A DNA stretch of 64,000 nt from Saccharicrinis sp965230625 (GTDB taxonomy: Bacteria; Bacteroidota; Bacteroidia; Bacteroidales; Marinilabiliaceae), in contig CBDDLL010000001.1 in assembly GCA_965230625.1 (NCBI GenBank), positions 1,550,001 through 1,614,000 of the forward strand, read 5' to 3'. Shown here in pieces: positions 1 through 9,127 of this stretch. Each line of letters opens with the position of its first letter. Position 1 is the stretch's first letter. A program made the translations under genes and the position numbers. The notes below the pieces were generated by a model. It made no database searches, was not told the DNA's origin, and saw only the letters and a program-made list of their open reading frames with translations.

Positions 1-574
1 ATATAGCACTGTCATAATGAGAAGAAACGGCAAAGGCATCTTTGGCAAACACTTTTCGTTCTTCAATTGTTGTAACTCCGTCGTAATCTTTTAATATTTT
101 TTCAAGATTGGCATATTGAGCTTGAGATGAGATAATAACGACATCTTTAAAGTTTTTTGCAGCAGCTCTAATAAGCGATATACCACCAATATCAATTTTT
201 TCAATAATATCTTGCTCGGGTGCACCAGATGCAACAGTAGCTTCAAAAGGGTAAAGATCAACTACAACTAAGTCAAATTCTGGTATTTCAAATTCAGCTA
301 ACTGCTCTTTATCAGAATCGTTATCACGACGTGCTAAAATTCCTCCAAATACTTTGGGATGTAAAGTTTTAACTCTACCTCCTAAAATGGAAGGATATCC
401 AGTAATGTCTTCAACAGCTGTAACTTCAACACCTATATTCTCGATGAATGCTTTTGTACCACCTGTACTGTATATTTGAACATCAAGCTTATTAAGTGTT
501 TTAATAATTTCGTCCAATCCATCTTTATGGAAAACCGAAATAAGTGCCGATTTAATTTTTTTTGAGCTACTCAT
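1..574 (-). CDS. purH: Bifunctional AICAR formyltransferase / IMP cyclohydrolase, N-terminal part (runs off the window)
   Basis: The last two steps of de novo purine synthesis: formylation of AICAR and closure to IMP, in the cytosol. Reading the minus strand from the ATG at 574 gives about 191 residues, which cover the MGS-like IMP cyclohydrolase domain. Seen: an early STGGT motif (phosphate loop), then GYPSILGGRVKTLHPK, then VVVDLYPFE and KIDIGGISLIRAAAKN, all hallmarks of PurH. The formyltransferase half lies beyond base 1. The start is the only ATG before the conserved IKSALISV strand. The 250 bp upstream (575-825) hold no gene, and the next gene is divergent. Confidence 0.95.
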   Translation of the reverse strand, partial: MSSSKKIKSALISVFHKDGLDEIIKTLNKLDVQIYSTGGTKAFIENIGVEVTAVEDITGYPSILGGRVKTLHPKVFGGILARRDNDSDKEQLAEFEIPEFDLVVVDLYPFEATVASGAPEQDIIEKIDIGGISLIRAAAKNFKDVVIISSQAQYANLEKILKDYDGVTTIEERKVFAKDAFAVSSHYDSAI

Positions 575-825
575 TATTTATTTATTATGCAATATTGAAT
601 TTTAGGTTGTTTAGAGGCATTTAATTACAGAACTAGAAAATAGTGATTTTTTCTGATTAAATAGGTAAAGACACATATTTAAATTATTCCAAAATGCTTA
701 ACCTCGGGCAAAATTAAGAAAATAAGCACATTTATCAAGGTAGTAAGTAAATTTCTTGATAGTTTTATAAACCATAAAACAGCATTCAGTTACTTTGGTT
801 TACTTTTAAAATTAAGTAGGTTATT

Positions 826-2079
826 ATGATTGTAGTAATAAAGTTTTTAAATGAGAGCCTTCTTTTTGCTTTAAACGCTCTTAAGTCAAACAAACTAAGG
901 ACTATACTTACGCTTAGTGGAGTAACCATAGGAATATTTTCTATAATATCAGTTTTTACTTTAATTGATTATTTAGAAAGCAGAATAAACGAAAGTATAC
1001 AATCACTGGGTAATAATGCAGTTTATGTGCAGAAATGGCCATGGACTCCGCCTGAAGGAGAAACAGAATACCCTTGGTGGAGGTATTTAAATCGTCCGGT
1101 ACCATCTTTAAATGAACAAAAGGTTATCGAAAGGAGATCGCAGTTAGCTGAATCTTCCACGTTCGCTATTGCAACTCAGAAAAAAGTAATTTATCAGGAT
1201 AATTCATTTAACAATGTTCAGGTTATGGGTGTGTCTCATAATTTTGATAAGAATTGGACTTTTGAAATAAGAGATGGTAGGTATTTTTCTCCTTTTGAAT
1301 CGAATAATGGAAGTAATGTAATAATTCTTGGAGCTGAAATTGCCAATGAGTTGTTTAATGATAGTGATCCAATTGGGAAGCGGGTTAAAGTAGCCGGAAG
1401 AAAACTAACGGTTATTGGAGTGATTCTTAAACAAGGAAATGATATTTTTGGAAATAGCCTCGATCGTAACGCAGTTATCCCTATTAATTTTGCAAAAGGA
1501 ATGTTTAATATACGAAGCGAAAGCGTTCAGCCTTTTATCATAGTTAAAGCTAAAGAGGGAGTTGCTGTTGATGATTTAATAAGTGAATTAGAGGGGGTAT
1601 TGCGAGCAGAGAGAAAAATTAAACCTTCGCAAGGAAATACTTTTGCTCTTAATAGGATAAGTATTATTCAAAAGCAATTTGATGGTTTGTTCGGAGTGTT
1701 AGACATAGCAGGATGGTTTATAGGAGGATTTTCTATTCTTGTTGGTGGATTTGGAATTGCTAACATTATGTTTGTATCTGTTAAAGAGCGTACAAGAATT
1801 ATTGGTATTCAAAAAGCATTAGGTGCAAAAAGAAGGTTTATTTTATGGCAGTTTTTGTTCGAAAGTGTTTTTCTGAGTTTGTTGGGTGGAGCAACTGGAT
1901 TACTGCTAATTCTTTTAATAGTATTTATTGCAAATACAAGTTTAGATTTGGCTATTCCCCTTACATTTTGGAATATTTTTAGAGCTCTTGCAATCTCTAT
2001 TTTTTTAGGTGTTGTATCGGGTTATATTCCATCCAATGGAGCTAGTAAAATGGATCCAGTTGTTGCAATAAATAATTAA
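826..2079 (+). CDS. MacB/FtsX-type ABC transporter permease
   Basis: An inner-membrane permease of the MacB/LolC class, which works with a separate ATPase to move lipoproteins, peptides or drugs across the envelope. One N-terminal membrane segment (about residues 25-48, after LKSNKLRTILTLSGVTIGIF, the typical MacB start) leads into a periplasmic MacB_PCD-like domain (about 50-270). Three C-terminal segments of the FtsX domain follow (about 290-315, 340-370, 385-405), with the family motif VKERTRIIGIQKALGAKRR between them. The 417-residue length is normal. No ATPase or membrane-fusion partner is encoded beside it, so it must share one from elsewhere. An AAGTAGG purine run precedes the ATG. Confidence 0.9.
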   Translation: MIVVIKFLNESLLFALNALKSNKLRTILTLSGVTIGIFSIISVFTLIDYLESRINESIQSLGNNAVYVQKWPWTPPEGETEYPWWRYLNRPVPSLNEQKVIERRSQLAESSTFAIATQKKVIYQDNSFNNVQVMGVSHNFDKNWTFEIRDGRYFSPFESNNGSNVIILGAEIANELFNDSDPIGKRVKVAGRKLTVIGVILKQGNDIFGNSLDRNAVIPINFAKGMFNIRSESVQPFIIVKAKEGVAVDDLISELEGVLRAERKIKPSQGNTFALNRISIIQKQFDGLFGVLDIAGWFIGGFSILVGGFGIANIMFVSVKERTRIIGIQKALGAKRRFILWQFLFESVFLSLLGGATGLLLILLIVFIANTSLDLAIPLTFWNIFRALAISIFLGVVSGYIPSNGASKMDPVVAINN

Positions 2080-2183
2080 GCCGATAGGTCGTTGTGTTTT
2101 CGAATTAGTTTCTTTACAAGGATTAAGGGTGGGATATACTTTTAACATCTAAAGTACATTTGTTCTTCTAAGGTGCAATAAAT

Positions 2184-2215
2184 AGTTTGCAGATGAAATA
2201 CTGCAACTTGCAGAT
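2184..2215 (+). promoter_or_regulatory. Direct repeats TTGCAGAT spaced 21 bp: candidate LytTR operator
   Basis: TTGCAGAT occurs at 2187-2194 and again at 2208-2215, exactly 21 bp apart. A reverse half-site, CTGCAA, lies between them at 2201-2206. Upstream of each copy the bases read AGT and AAC. A CAACTTTG, close to the Bacteroidota -7 element TAnnTTTG, lies at 2244-2251, just before the gene at 2278. Two direct repeats about 21 bp apart are the known layout of LytTR-domain (AgrA/AlgR-type) binding sites, and a LytTR regulator is encoded at 5135-5842. Its assignment as the binder is inference. Confidence 0.4.
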
Positions 2216-2277
2216 TTTTTTTACTTAAACAGTTTATTCAATCCAACTTTGTGTTGTAACCAATAAACAATACAGTT

Positions 2278-2694
2278 ATGAATAATACAGCTTTAGTAAA
2301 AATAGCAGGTGGATTTTCTTTCTTCTTCTTTCTTTTTCATGTTCCGTTTTACTGGATGCTTAACTGGGAGCAAACTCTTTCGTGTTTAAATAAGGATAAT
2401 TGGGCTATTGTAATGTGTTTTAATATTATCTCAATAGTGCTTTTGTTTTTATTTGGCTTTGTAAGTATGTTTCAAACAACTGATGTGATAAACACCCGAT
2501 TGGGAAAATCAGTATTAGTTTACTGTTCATGGTTTTATCTTTTTCGTATTGTTGCTGAGTTTATATTTTTTGAGGAACCTAATCACGTTGTTTCAGCTAT
2601 TATTATTCTTTTATGCGCTGTACCTGGTATTTTCTATGCTATTCCACTTTTTCGCAGTAACTCAAGCGATCACAGAAATAAAGTAAACTACTAA
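2278..2694 (+). CDS. Small four-span membrane protein of unknown function
   Basis: I do not recognise the family. The 138-residue product is almost wholly hydrophobic, with four likely membrane helices (about residues 8-28, 42-64, 80-98, 105-125) and a short basic tail, RSNSSDHRNK. It is the first of four closely packed same-strand genes (gap of 12 bp, then overlaps of 26 and 13 bp), so the group is almost certainly one operon. The paired direct repeats at 2187-2215 lie upstream. Co-location with a LytS/LytTR pair suggests a regulated envelope function, but nothing in the sequence gives an activity. Confidence 0.75.
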   Translation: MNNTALVKIAGGFSFFFFLFHVPFYWMLNWEQTLSCLNKDNWAIVMCFNIISIVLLFLFGFVSMFQTTDVINTRLGKSVLVYCSWFYLFRIVAEFIFFEEPNHVVSAIIILLCAVPGIFYAIPLFRSNSSDHRNKVNY

Positions 2695-2706
2695 AACATA
2701 TTAAAT

Positions 2707-3117
2707 ATGAAAGCATACAGAATTTTAAATGTTATAACATCTATTTTATTTGCCTATTTATTTTCACTATTAATGTTTAGTCCACAGTCTTTTATTGAAG
2801 ATGTGGGACTTGTACCTGATACAGCTTCATTTGTAATAATTCGCAGGGCAGCCATATTTATGCTAGGATTAGTAGTATTGCTATTTAGTAGTCAAAAGTT
2901 AAAGCCAGGGAAAGAACTTCAATTAATTAGTTTAGCAACTGCTGTTACTTTATGTGGATTAGCTACTATGGGAATTTATGAGTTTACAAAAGGTTCGGTT
3001 AATGCATCCATTATACAGGCAATTGTAATTGAATCAATATTAGGGTTATCGTACATAGTTGTATTTATAGCTAACAGAAAATTTATAATTAGTGAAAAAT
3101 ATGAGGACAAAAATTGA
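2707..3117 (+). CDS. Small four-span membrane protein of unknown function
   Basis: A 136-residue hydrophobic protein with four predicted helices (about residues 7-27, 45-62, 70-90, 100-122). The PQSFIEDVGL segment after the first helix and RRAA before the second look like those of small DUF4345-type membrane proteins, but the match is impressionistic. Second gene of the operon that begins at 2278. Its last 26 bases overlap the next gene in another frame, which suggests translational coupling. No catalytic residues are evident. Confidence 0.75.
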   Translation: MKAYRILNVITSILFAYLFSLLMFSPQSFIEDVGLVPDTASFVIIRRAAIFMLGLVVLLFSSQKLKPGKELQLISLATAVTLCGLATMGIYEFTKGSVNASIIQAIVIESILGLSYIVVFIANRKFIISEKYEDKN

Positions 3118-3460
3118 TAAAATCTTTAGCTGGATAACTATTGCACTAGGAGTAATACATATGCTATTGGTACAAAGCGAATATTCTGAACTTAACGACA
3201 ATGTTCATATTTTTATCGGCTTGGGATTAACCTTTATAGCATTAGGGGAATTAAATTTAAGCCGTATTCTTTCGAGTAATCAGTTAACAATAAAATTATG
3301 TGGTATGATTAACTTTATTTTTCTGATTTATTTACTATTACCTGTTATAATTCTAAGTGTAAGATCTCCTCAGCGTTTTGTAGCAATTGTTGTTGTAATG
3401 GCACTTTTTATTAATTCAATAATCGATTTAAAAAACTTTCAAGAAAAATGCCTACAGTAG
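3092..3460 (+). CDS. Small four-span membrane protein of unknown function
   Basis: A 122-residue hydrophobic protein with four predicted helices (about residues 9-25, 36-55, 68-88, 93-110). The start overlaps the previous gene by 26 bp. A second ATG only nine bases later (3101, giving MRTKID) would also work and shortens the overlap to 17 bp. The 3' end overlaps the following gene by 13 bp. It resembles its two upstream neighbours in size and topology more than in sequence, so this is a set of three small membrane proteins made together. Function unknown. Confidence 0.72.
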   Translation: MKNMRTKIDKIFSWITIALGVIHMLLVQSEYSELNDNVHIFIGLGLTFIALGELNLSRILSSNQLTIKLCGMINFIFLIYLLLPVIILSVRSPQRFVAIVVVMALFINSIIDLKNFQEKCLQ

Positions 3461-3918
3461 ATATTAAATATTCGATCCCTCAAAATTCAAGTTTAAAGAA
3501 GTTTGTAAGTGATTTTCATTATTGTGATAGTTTTTCGATAGTTACACAAACATCAAAATCAGTTGAAAACATAACACTTGATGTATTTGAAATTTCGAAT
3601 TGGGTTGAATATTTATTGAAAATTAGAAATTTTCTAGTTAAACCATTCGGATTATATATATCCACTAATAAACGGAAAGATAAGGTGCTAAAGTTACCAT
3701 TTAAAGTATTAGAGAAATCTAAATATGAAATTGTAATGGGCGAAACAGATAAGCATCTTGATTTTTGGGTGTCGGTATTAAAGTGCGATCAAAATGTAAT
3801 GTTAACTACTGTTGTTAAATTTCATAATTTATTGGGACGGGTGTATTTTCTGCCTGTAAAACCGTTCCATAAACTAATTGTTTATAATTCGCTTAAGAAT
3901 TTTGGTAGAGATAATTAG
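3448..3918 (+). CDS. DUF2867-like protein
   Basis: A soluble 156-residue protein with no signal peptide. The central part, with a Trp followed by LLKIRNFLVKPFGLY and later HLDFWVSV and VVKFHNLLGRVYFLPVKPFH, follows the pattern of DUF2867 proteins, which are small and often sit beside membrane or NAD-binding partners. Their biochemical role is not established. It is the last gene of the four-gene operon starting at 2278 and overlaps the gene before it by 13 bp. The family call rests on my reading of the pattern, not on a search. Confidence 0.6.
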   Translation: MPTVDIKYSIPQNSSLKKFVSDFHYCDSFSIVTQTSKSVENITLDVFEISNWVEYLLKIRNFLVKPFGLYISTNKRKDKVLKLPFKVLEKSKYEIVMGETDKHLDFWVSVLKCDQNVMLTTVVKFHNLLGRVYFLPVKPFHKLIVYNSLKNFGRDN

Positions 3919-4130
3919 AGTTTTAAATTTTTGAAAAAGGCGCAATTAACTAAAGGTGTTTCCTAGCCCTAAATTTAAGATGTATTTCATTTTAGTATTA
4001 CTAAAGTTTTAGAGAAGAGAAAGGGTGGTTAAATATTTAAAAAAGGATTTCATTATTATAAAACCAAAACAAATTTTGATAAAGGGAATTATCTATTTTT
4101 ATACCTATTGAGTTAATAAGCATTATACTT

Positions 4131-5135
4131 ATGCATATCATTCTTAAAACAACATTACATTTATTTTTTTGGGTAATTTATAGTGGATTGGCAGCGGGGC
4201 TTAGTTTTAATATAGCCGATGGGCCAGATTATTTACTTAAAAATATTAATGTATTTATTATAAATTACATATGGGCTTTAATAGCTTTTTACGTTGTTTA
4301 TATTTTCGCTTATAAACTTTTAGAGCAAAAAAAGTTTGCAATGTATTTTTTTATGGTTATAGGATGGTCAGTTTTTTTAACCACTTTTTTTATGCTGCTA
4401 TATAAATTTGTATGTCCCGAGGTGTATAATATTTCTGATAGGTTATATTATACATCTTTACCAGGTACTTTTATTTTAGCCAATTGCGGAAGTTTGTTAA
4501 AAGGTTTTATTTCATGGTTCGATACTGCTCAAAAAAAGTCGGAACTTGAGAAGCGATCATTAATGCATGAGTTAGAGAGTCTAAAATCTCAGGTAAATCC
4601 TCATTTCTTGTTTAATACCCTAAATAATATTGATTCGTTAATACACATTGATACCGAAAAAGCATCTAAATCTTTGTTAAAGCTATCTAATATTTTAAGG
4701 TATATGCTCTATGGAGCCAATCAGAAAGAAGTATTGTTACAAAAAGAAGCTGAACACCTATTAAATATAGTTGAATTGCAAAAATTGAGATGGTCTAATA
4801 AAGATGCAATTGTTTTTAAAGCAAAAGGAATAATAAGCGATATATATGTTGCTCCATTAATATTTAGTCCTTTTGTCGAGAATGCTTTTAAATACGCGCT
4901 AAAAGATGTAAAGGAAAAAGCTGTAGAAATCAACCTTAAGTGGGAAAAGAATATAATTAGTTTTTATTGTAGAAATTATTACGATACCAACGATAAAAAT
5001 CAAGATGACTCTGTTGGAGGAATAGGGCTTAAAAATGTTAAACGTAGACTCGAATTGTTGTATAATAATCGTTATAGTTTGAAGATCAATAATGAAAATG
5101 GTATTTTCGAAGTTGACTTAAAAATAACAAAATAA
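4131..5135 (+). CDS. LytS-type sensor histidine kinase
   Basis: A membrane sensor kinase that phosphorylates the LytTR regulator encoded next to it. Four predicted membrane helices fill about residues 1-130, followed by a short coiled linker and the His_kinase domain, with LKSQVNPHFLFNTLNNIDSL around residue 160 carrying the phospho-acceptor His in PHFLFNTLN. The ATPase half shows SPFVENAFKYALK (N box) and GGIGLKNVKRRLELLY (G box). No separate sensor domain is visible, so the membrane bundle itself probably senses. The stop codon shares a base with the start of the next gene (TAATG), a coupled kinase/regulator pair. Confidence 0.93.
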   Translation: MHIILKTTLHLFFWVIYSGLAAGLSFNIADGPDYLLKNINVFIINYIWALIAFYVVYIFAYKLLEQKKFAMYFFMVIGWSVFLTTFFMLLYKFVCPEVYNISDRLYYTSLPGTFILANCGSLLKGFISWFDTAQKKSELEKRSLMHELESLKSQVNPHFLFNTLNNIDSLIHIDTEKASKSLLKLSNILRYMLYGANQKEVLLQKEAEHLLNIVELQKLRWSNKDAIVFKAKGIISDIYVAPLIFSPFVENAFKYALKDVKEKAVEINLKWEKNIISFYCRNYYDTNDKNQDDSVGGIGLKNVKRRLELLYNNRYSLKINNENGIFEVDLKITK

Positions 5136-5842
5136 TGGAATTAACCTGTATTGCTATTGATGATGAACCCTTGGCTTTAGTAAAGTTGGTTTCGTTTCTT
5201 GAAAAAATACCGGGAATTCGTATTATTGAAACATTCCCCAATTGTATTGATGCAATCCCAACAATTTCGGATTCAGAGATTGATATTGTATTTCTTGATA
5301 TTCATATGGATCATATGACAGGGATTGATTTATTAGAAAAAGTAAAAGTAAAACCGCACGTAATAATCATATCGGCATTTGAGAAATATGCAATAAAAGG
5401 GTATGAATTAAATGTTTGTGATTATATATTAAAGCCATATAGTATAGACAGAATCATACAAGCAGTAGAAAAAATAAGGAATATTAAAGTTGTCAAAAAT
5501 CATAATTCTACAATTTCGGAGGATGAATATATCTTTGTAAAATCCGATTATCGAATAGTAAAGATTAATCTTAAAAACATATTGTTTATTGAAGGTATGC
5601 GTGATTATCTATGCTTCTATACCACTACAGGAAAAGTTTTAAGCCCCATAACATTTACTCAATTGCAAGAATTACTGCCCAAAACTTCTTTTATTCGGGT
5701 TCATAAGTCATTTACAGTAAACTTAAATGCTATTGAAATTATTGAGAAACATCGAATTTATATAGCTAAACACATAATTCCCATTAGTAAAACCTATCGT
5801 GATGAGTTTTATAACAAGCTCAATTTGCAAGGTAGTTGTTAA
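5135..5842 (+). CDS. LytTR-family response regulator
   Basis: A transcription regulator paired with the kinase just upstream. Residues 1-120 form a receiver domain: acidic pocket IDDEP, phosphorylated Asp in IVFLDIHMDHMTGIDLL, conserved Ser/Thr region in VIIISAFEKYAIKGYEL, and Lys in DYILKPYSIDRI. Residues about 135-232 form a LytTR DNA-binding domain (EDEYIFVKSDYRIVKI, then FIRVHKSFTVNLNAIEII). LytTR proteins bind pairs of short direct repeats; a fitting pair lies at 2187-2215. No other target in the window was obvious. Confidence 0.94.
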   Translation: MELTCIAIDDEPLALVKLVSFLEKIPGIRIIETFPNCIDAIPTISDSEIDIVFLDIHMDHMTGIDLLEKVKVKPHVIIISAFEKYAIKGYELNVCDYILKPYSIDRIIQAVEKIRNIKVVKNHNSTISEDEYIFVKSDYRIVKINLKNILFIEGMRDYLCFYTTTGKVLSPITFTQLQELLPKTSFIRVHKSFTVNLNAIEIIEKHRIYIAKHIIPISKTYRDEFYNKLNLQGSC

Positions 5843-5941
5843 AAGAAAGCAAAATCTAATCACACTTAATTTATAAAAAGAAGTAGGTTGCCAGAGTTGC
5901 AACCTACCCACTATTTTAATAAACTATAATTTGTATACTTA

Positions 5942-7273
5942 TTACTCTACTATAAAAGGAATGTTTGCATTTGCTACTTTTTCATTGTTAAATATATAAC
6001 AGTAAAGACGATATTCTCCTACACTGGATGGAGATAGGAAAGTGATTTTACCATTGTTGTTAGTAATAATATTTACATCTAAAGTTTCGGGTTCTTCTTC
6101 AAAAGCTCCTCCCAGACTCTTGGTATTTACTTCTAACATAATTTCCCATTTGTAACTTAATGAGTCGCCTTTGTGATCAAATGCTGAAACATTTGCAGAA
6201 TATATTTGATCAGGTTTTAGTGAAACATTATCTGTACTTGTCTTGTCATCAATTGTTAATGAGTTAATGGCAGGAGCTCTATTCTCTGGATATGAACCAG
6301 TCCAATATAATGTTAATTCATCTAGCACTGCCGTAGCTCTTCCATCTTTATTAAAAATTCCATACCAAGTAGGAGTTCTTTCTTGTTTTTGTCCCCATAT
6401 GAATGCAAACCCTCCCATGTTTCTGCCGGTAGTATCAGATTCCAAACCTTTCTGAATTCTATACCTCAATCCTTTTGCTTTTTGAGTGGAGTTTTCCTCG
6501 ATTTCACGTCCCCAGCTAGTAGTAGGCATTTCCCAATGTCCTTTGGGACCAAATTCGGTTACCAAATACGGAATATCAAGATTGTTAGCCATCTCTTGTT
6601 GAGGAAGCGTTGCTAGTTCGTCATATACTTGATAGGATAAAAAATCTAGTTGAGGAGACCTTTCTAGTGCCACTTGAATGTGATCGTTACGGGCTCCTGC
6701 AGCAAAGGTAGTTGTAACCGGATGATTTGGATCCACTTCGTGAATGAAATCAACAATATCTGCCAAAGCATCATATACTTTAGGATTTACTGTGCCTAAC
6801 GTACCATCATCTTTTAGTAAAAGATTTAATTCGTTTCCAACAACCCAGCATAATAGTGAAGGATGATCTTTATACTTAAGAATATCCATCTTAATTTTTT
6901 CAAACTGTTGCTTGACTGCTATAGAATCATTGTAATCGAAATGATGAAGCTCTTTTTTCATTTCAATACCCATAGCAATTTTAAGATTATACTTAATGGC
7001 TGAGTCAAGTTCCATTGGAGCAGCATCAGTACTCCAGGTTCTAAAAGTATTAGCTCCCGCTTGTGCGAGAGCTTTAAAGTTTTGACCAGAATTAAAATCA
7101 AGTCCTGCTCCTTTAATTCGAAAAAGAGTATTGTTGATATAGAAGTTGTATCTACCATCAACCTTTTTGATTTCTACCTTGGTTTTATTAATATCCTTTT
7201 TTTCAATGCATGAGTTAAATAGGAAACACATAAGTGTTACTAAGTAAATCGTGATTTTACCAAAAAAATGCAT
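5942..7273 (-). CDS. Lipoprotein glycoside hydrolase, GH2-like TIM barrel
   Basis: An exported sugar-cleaving enzyme. The N-terminus is a lipoprotein signal with the lipobox LFNSC. The barrel (about residues 35-330) begins with FRIKGAGLDF and the GANTFRTWS motif of GH2-type barrels. The proposed acid/base is the Glu in CWVVGNELN and the nucleophile the Glu in YLVTEFGPKG. A C-terminal Ig-like/PKD-like module (about 345-443) follows. The usual N-terminal sandwich domains of beta-galactosidases are missing, so substrate cannot be read off. It is the second gene of an operon with the GH120-type enzyme (36-bp gap), which suggests hemicellulose side-chain removal. Confidence 0.82.
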   Translation of the reverse strand: MHFFGKITIYLVTLMCFLFNSCIEKKDINKTKVEIKKVDGRYNFYINNTLFRIKGAGLDFNSGQNFKALAQAGANTFRTWSTDAAPMELDSAIKYNLKIAMGIEMKKELHHFDYNDSIAVKQQFEKIKMDILKYKDHPSLLCWVVGNELNLLLKDDGTLGTVNPKVYDALADIVDFIHEVDPNHPVTTTFAAGARNDHIQVALERSPQLDFLSYQVYDELATLPQQEMANNLDIPYLVTEFGPKGHWEMPTTSWGREIEENSTQKAKGLRYRIQKGLESDTTGRNMGGFAFIWGQKQERTPTWYGIFNKDGRATAVLDELTLYWTGSYPENRAPAINSLTIDDKTSTDNVSLKPDQIYSANVSAFDHKGDSLSYKWEIMLEVNTKSLGGAFEEEPETLDVNIITNNNGKITFLSPSSVGEYRLYCYIFNNEKVANANIPFIVE

Positions 7274-7309
7274 TTTTTAATATTTTTAATGTGCAGAATT
7301 AGATAAAAA

Positions 7310-9127
7310 CTACTTTACTATTTCTTTAGCCTTTTTGTATAATGGTGGGAATTTATAAAGTACCAATTTGTTTTCTCCAGCATTAACTTTTATAAACGGG
7401 CCTGCAATATTCTTAGGTTCTCTTTTGTTTCCAAAAAAGTCTTCTTTTACCGAAGCGTCAAATGAGAAGGGCAAATTAATTTTTTTATTGGTTACAATTG
7501 GGTGTTCTTTATCAAGTAAAGAAGCATCCAGGTTATAACTTAACACTATTTGTTCGTTCTCTTCTTTTATAGAAACATTTGTAGATTTATCTATTACCAA
7601 AAGATCTGTATCGCCAGGGTGCGAACTAGCTCCATCAAAAAACACATTGCTATTATATAAAGTTTTGTCTTCAACAATTTCTGCGTCTAATCCTCCACCC
7701 ATAAATAGGTTTTGAAACCATCGGGCATTTCCAATCTGAACTCGATCACCCCAAGTTTGATTTTCCCATTTTATAGAAGAGTTAATAAATAAGTTGTTAG
7801 CCCATGCATCGCCTCGAGTTGAATAGATTGCAATTGTATCACAAGCAAAAACATTGTTTGAAATCATGTTTGGACCTGTAAAGTTAGCTTCGGTTAAAAT
7901 GCCAAATCCTTCCGTATTTAGAATAACGTTTTTCGTTATATTCCAATTGCTATTATAAAAGTCGTTCCAAATACCATGAGCAGCACCAACTGCTAGATCG
8001 GCTGTATAAATGTTTCTAATAAAGTTATTTCTAATTGTTAGACTATCGCCATTATGAAATTTGATTCCGGCAGTTTCCCATCCTCCAAATTCTTCGCGAT
8101 AATTAATGTCTTCAATAAAATTATTATATACTTCTGTATTATGATTCCAAAATTGACCAGCAATACCTCCTTGACCACATCTTAGAATAATATTATTCCT
8201 GATGATGTGATGCCCAACCATAGAGCTATTGGTCAATCCATTGGGTATATCTATAGATGTTCCTATGGGTATACCTATAGATATTCCTAATCCTTTAGAA
8301 TAAGCAATGATATTGTCTTCAATTATCCAATGATGTCCTCCATTTGAACCAATTGCTCCAGGTTGATGAACTGTAGGAGGAGCCCAGTGTGATGCGACAT
8401 TCATAAAGGTGAATCCTTTAATCGTAATGTAGTTAAGTCCTGTCTTTTGGGGATAAAAAGCATAACCTCGAAGACTTAATTCGGTTTGGGCTTCATTTGG
8501 GTTTAGCTTACCAAAATTACCAAACAAGATGGTTTTTGTTTCGTGAGGTTCTGTATACCAAGTGAATTCAGTTTCTTCTACTTCTTTCAGAGTTTCTTTT
8601 TCTGTAAGTCCTTTCCCATCAACAATAATGTCACCAAGGTGGGTCCACCTACCATATTTTAACCATCCCCAACCGTCACCTGATTCGTCAATGCCGACTT
8701 CTTCAGGATGGCGCGATAGTTTTTTAAAGGCATTATTCTTATCAAACAGTCCTCCTTCATATTCAGCTTTCCAAAGTCCATTATTTTGCTTCTTCCAACC
8801 TGTAGACAGTTCCGAACCTAATATTCTTACATCAGCCCCAGCTTCTGCCTGATATATAATTCTTTTATCCTCGGAGGTTCCACCACGAGGGGGATTTATC
8901 CATTCACGATAAATACCTTCTCTTACCATAACAACATCGCCTGGCATAGCCACTTGAGCTGCTTTATTGATTGTTAAAAATGGTTTATCAGATGAGCCAA
9001 TATTCTCATCTAAGCCATTTTTGGCAACATAATAAATGTTACTGGATTGTGTCTGATTCGTAATACAAGACGAAAATAGGATAGAGGCTATTATACCAAC
9101 TGACCAAAAAAAATTGTTAAATGACAT
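7310..9127 (-). CDS. GH120-type beta-xylosidase, lipoprotein
   Basis: A right-handed beta-helix glycosidase, most likely releasing xylose from xylo-oligosaccharides. It has a lipoprotein signal with lipobox LFSSC. The pattern of conserved blocks matches the GH120 family as I know it: INKAAQVAMPGDVVMVREG, YREWINPPRGG, WAPPTVHQPGAIG, HWIIEDNIIAYSKG and EFGGWETAGIKFHN. In GH120 the nucleophile is an Asp and the acid/base a Glu about 23 residues later; here the Asp of GIWNDF and the Glu of ILTEANF fit. The 605-residue length is normal for the family. First gene of the operon, with a symmetric region upstream (9170-9278). Confidence 0.85.
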   Translation of the reverse strand: MSFNNFFWSVGIIASILFSSCITNQTQSSNIYYVAKNGLDENIGSSDKPFLTINKAAQVAMPGDVVMVREGIYREWINPPRGGTSEDKRIIYQAEAGADVRILGSELSTGWKKQNNGLWKAEYEGGLFDKNNAFKKLSRHPEEVGIDESGDGWGWLKYGRWTHLGDIIVDGKGLTEKETLKEVEETEFTWYTEPHETKTILFGNFGKLNPNEAQTELSLRGYAFYPQKTGLNYITIKGFTFMNVASHWAPPTVHQPGAIGSNGGHHWIIEDNIIAYSKGLGISIGIPIGTSIDIPNGLTNSSMVGHHIIRNNIILRCGQGGIAGQFWNHNTEVYNNFIEDINYREEFGGWETAGIKFHNGDSLTIRNNFIRNIYTADLAVGAAHGIWNDFYNSNWNITKNVILNTEGFGILTEANFTGPNMISNNVFACDTIAIYSTRGDAWANNLFINSSIKWENQTWGDRVQIGNARWFQNLFMGGGLDAEIVEDKTLYNSNVFFDGASSHPGDTDLLVIDKSTNVSIKEENEQIVLSYNLDASLLDKEHPIVTNKKINLPFSFDASVKEDFFGNKREPKNIAGPFIKVNAGENKLVLYKFPPLYKKAKEIVK

